NCBI GenBank assembly: GCA_027080315.1
Contig: JALWSI010000170.1
Span: forward strand, 1-16,103
DNA length: 16,103 nt
Direction: 5' to 3'
Source of the DNA: a bacterium
GTDB taxonomy: Bacteria > Thermosulfidibacterota > Thermosulfidibacteria > Thermosulfidibacterales > JALWSI01
Each line of letters starts with the position of its first letter. Position 1 is the stretch's first letter. The position numbers were made by a program, and so were the translations under genes. The notes below the pieces were generated by a model. The model saw nothing but the letters and a program-made list of their open reading frames with translations. It did no database searches and was not told the DNA's origin. Of the stretch, positions 15,165-16,103 are shown piece after piece.

Positions 15165-15422
15165 TCATTTCGCCTTGGTTTCCATATACTTAAAATACCG
15201 CTTCTCTATTAACTCCCACATCCAAACACCCCAGAAATAGCCACATATACAACCTATAATCACTAAAATGATGGCAAGAAGAGGAGAAACATTATTGCTC
15301 CATAAGAATAAATTTAAAACTGTAGCAAGAACTCCGCATATTAACACTCCACGAACCCATATAAAATGCGTACGACCTTTTTGCCTGGTTTTAGCCCATC
15401 TTCTAAACTGCTTCTCATTCAT
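15165..15422 (-). CDS. Small two-helix membrane protein of unknown function
   Basis: 85 residues: a basic N-terminus (MNEKQFRRWAKTRQKGRTHF), transmembrane helix about 21-41 starting IWVRGVLICGVLA, a short SNNV turn, and a second helix about 47-68 (SPLLAIILVIIGCICGYFWG), then a charged tail WELIEKRYFKYMETKAK. This is the hairpin layout of many small hypothetical membrane proteins of the W..tR.kG..hfi..rGvl type; no function is known to me. ATG 15422 is chosen over the longer 15518 frame because AGGAGG (15431-15436) lies 8 nt upstream. The A+T content is clearly above that of the genes left of the tRNA. Confidence 0.8.
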   Translation of the reverse strand: MNEKQFRRWAKTRQKGRTHFIWVRGVLICGVLATVLNLFLWSNNVSPLLAIILVIIGCICGYFWGVWMWELIEKRYFKYMETKAK

Positions 15423-15430
15423 ATCCAGCA

Positions 15431-15436
15431 CCTCCT
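15431..15436 (-). promoter_or_regulatory. Ribosome-binding site that decides the 85-residue gene start
   Basis: AGGAGG on the minus strand, 8 nt before ATG 15422. It shows that the in-frame extension to 15518 is not the coding start. Confidence 0.75.
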
Positions 15437-15527
15437 CTTGACAACAAAACACGCCGAGGTCTTTGGGGTATTTGATCATTGACTGAACCCCTAACATCTG
15501 GAAGTGATCGTCTCTCAACTGCCATAA

Positions 15528-15953
15528 TCATGGAAGACGCTCTCCAAGTGTACGAGAAGTATAACCAAACTTTGGTACGGCAAGATATATTATCCCCTTA
15601 CGGTTAACATAGAAGGAATGTTTCTCAAGAAAAGTAAGATCTGGCATAAGTTTTATCCTTGACCTATAAACAAGGATCTTACCCCCTGCTCCATCAGAGA
15701 ATTCGGCATCGGGTGGACCCCAAGCAATCAGAAGTTCATGCACTGGAGCACCTTTCCAGCTCTCCACAATCTCGCTTTTCTTTTTTATATATTTCTTCAT
15801 CGTTCTCGTAAACTCTCTAATATGTCTATCTTGTGCCAAAATCTTATGAGGAACTATAAAACTTACTGTTGCCACAAGTGAGAGCAAAATAAACAACAAC
15901 GAGCAGTTGCACCTCCACTTGTGATGATCTTTGCTTACTCCACATTTTATCAT
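15528..15953 (-). CDS. Small exported protein, BamE/SmpA-like pattern
   Basis: 141 residues from ATG 15953. The N-terminus MIKCGVSKDHHKWRCNCS precedes a hydrophobic stretch (about 18-36) and KILA/QD, a plausible signal-peptidase site near 40. The mature part has a basic helix (REFTRTMKKYIKKKSEIV), then SWKGAPVHELLIAWGPPDAE (65-84), GGKILVYRSR (90-99) and FYVNRKGIIYLAV. This W.G....eLl..WG.P / k.l.Y / f.v...G.I. order recalls BamE/SmpA-type small envelope proteins. It resembles the 105-residue protein in layout, but I see no close sequence identity. GGAGG 8 nt upstream supports 15953 over ATG 15992. It is the first gene of the run of five and has the clearest promoter. Confidence 0.8.
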   Translation of the reverse strand: MIKCGVSKDHHKWRCNCSLLFILLSLVATVSFIVPHKILAQDRHIREFTRTMKKYIKKKSEIVESWKGAPVHELLIAWGPPDAEFSDGAGGKILVYRSRIKLMPDLTFLEKHSFYVNRKGIIYLAVPKFGYTSRTLGERLP

Positions 15954-15961
15954 GGCTAATT

Positions 15962-15966
15962 CCTCC
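15962..15966 (-). promoter_or_regulatory. Ribosome-binding site that decides the 141-residue gene start
   Basis: GGAGG (within GGGAGGA) on the minus strand, 8 nt before ATG 15953. The upstream in-frame ATG 15992 has no comparable site. Confidence 0.75.
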
Positions 15967-16037
15967 CACCTGGCCAAGAGAAATTGTAACATGAGAACGT
16001 GAAAGTTGTTGGCCTATAGTCTGTTACACCTATGCTG

Positions 16038-16066
16038 ATGTTACTTTGCCACAAAAAGGGTGTCAA
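16038..16066 (-). promoter_or_regulatory. Strong sigma70-type promoter for the small-gene cluster
   Basis: On the minus strand, a perfect TTGACA (16061-16066) and TAACAT (16038-16043, 4 of 6) with exactly 17-nt spacing. The transcript would start near 16031, leaving a leader of about 78 nt before ATG 15953. It is the best-matching promoter in the window. Confidence 0.65.
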
Positions 16067-16103
16067 GAGGGTTGATGGGATTTTAAGGAAATCTCTCCTG
16101 TGT

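Noticed and set aside
14173-16103. Integrative element with attachment sites at tRNA-Lys
   Set aside because: No integrase gene and no second copy of the tRNA 3' end was found within the window; only the composition change and small genes hint at it.

Overview
The window looks like chromosome from a Gram-negative (diderm) bacterium, probably a thermophile or an anaerobe related to Thermodesulfobacteriota or nearby deep lineages. The diderm call rests on a type II secretion secretin with a lipoprotein signal. The lineage guess rests on futalosine-pathway menaquinone genes, an AlaC-type aminotransferase joined to homoserine dehydrogenase, and heavy use of AGA/AGG (Arg) and ATA (Ile) codons. The lineage is inference; no rRNA or other marker is present.

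Layout. 1-861 (-): 5' part of valS, running off the left edge. 1001-3160 (+): gspD, a stand-alone secretin with its own lipobox. 3168-7384 (-): probable operon mqnA-mqnC-purH-(exported protein of unknown function). 7494-9380 (+): an ExeA/GspA-like AAA+ ATPase with one membrane segment, a long P/K/Q/E-rich linker and an NTF2-like C-terminal domain. 9396-11552 (-): prmC-murA, stop and start codons adjacent. 11613-14095 (+): alaC-hom, overlapping by a TTGA junction. 14173-14248 (+): tRNA-Lys(CTT). 14326-15953 (-): five small genes not in recognised housekeeping families, visibly richer in A+T, read towards the tRNA; a strong promoter lies upstream of the first at 16038-16066.

How the genes relate. 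Most of the window is core metabolism: aminoacylation (valS), menaquinone (mqnA, mqnC), purines (purH), peptidoglycan (murA), release-factor methylation (prmC) and aspartate-family amino acids (hom, perhaps alaC). The secretion-related pair is gspD and the ExeA-like ATPase. In Aeromonas, ExeA is an ATPase that helps the ExeD secretin assemble through peptidoglycan. Here the secretin is predicted to be a lipoprotein, so it may pilot itself to the outer membrane, and the ATPase carries an NTF2-like domain where ExeA usually has a peptidoglycan-binding domain. No other gsp gene is present.

The right end is the only accessory-looking part: a 41-residue helix-turn-helix ORF beside the tRNA, two small two-helix membrane proteins, and two exported proteins that both resemble the BamE/SmpA or DUF2845 type. 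No integrase, transposase, CRISPR array or defence gene is visible. I did not find a clearly new system; the best candidates for a second look are the secretin/ATPase pair, the NMPY motif in PrmC and the small-gene cluster after the tRNA.
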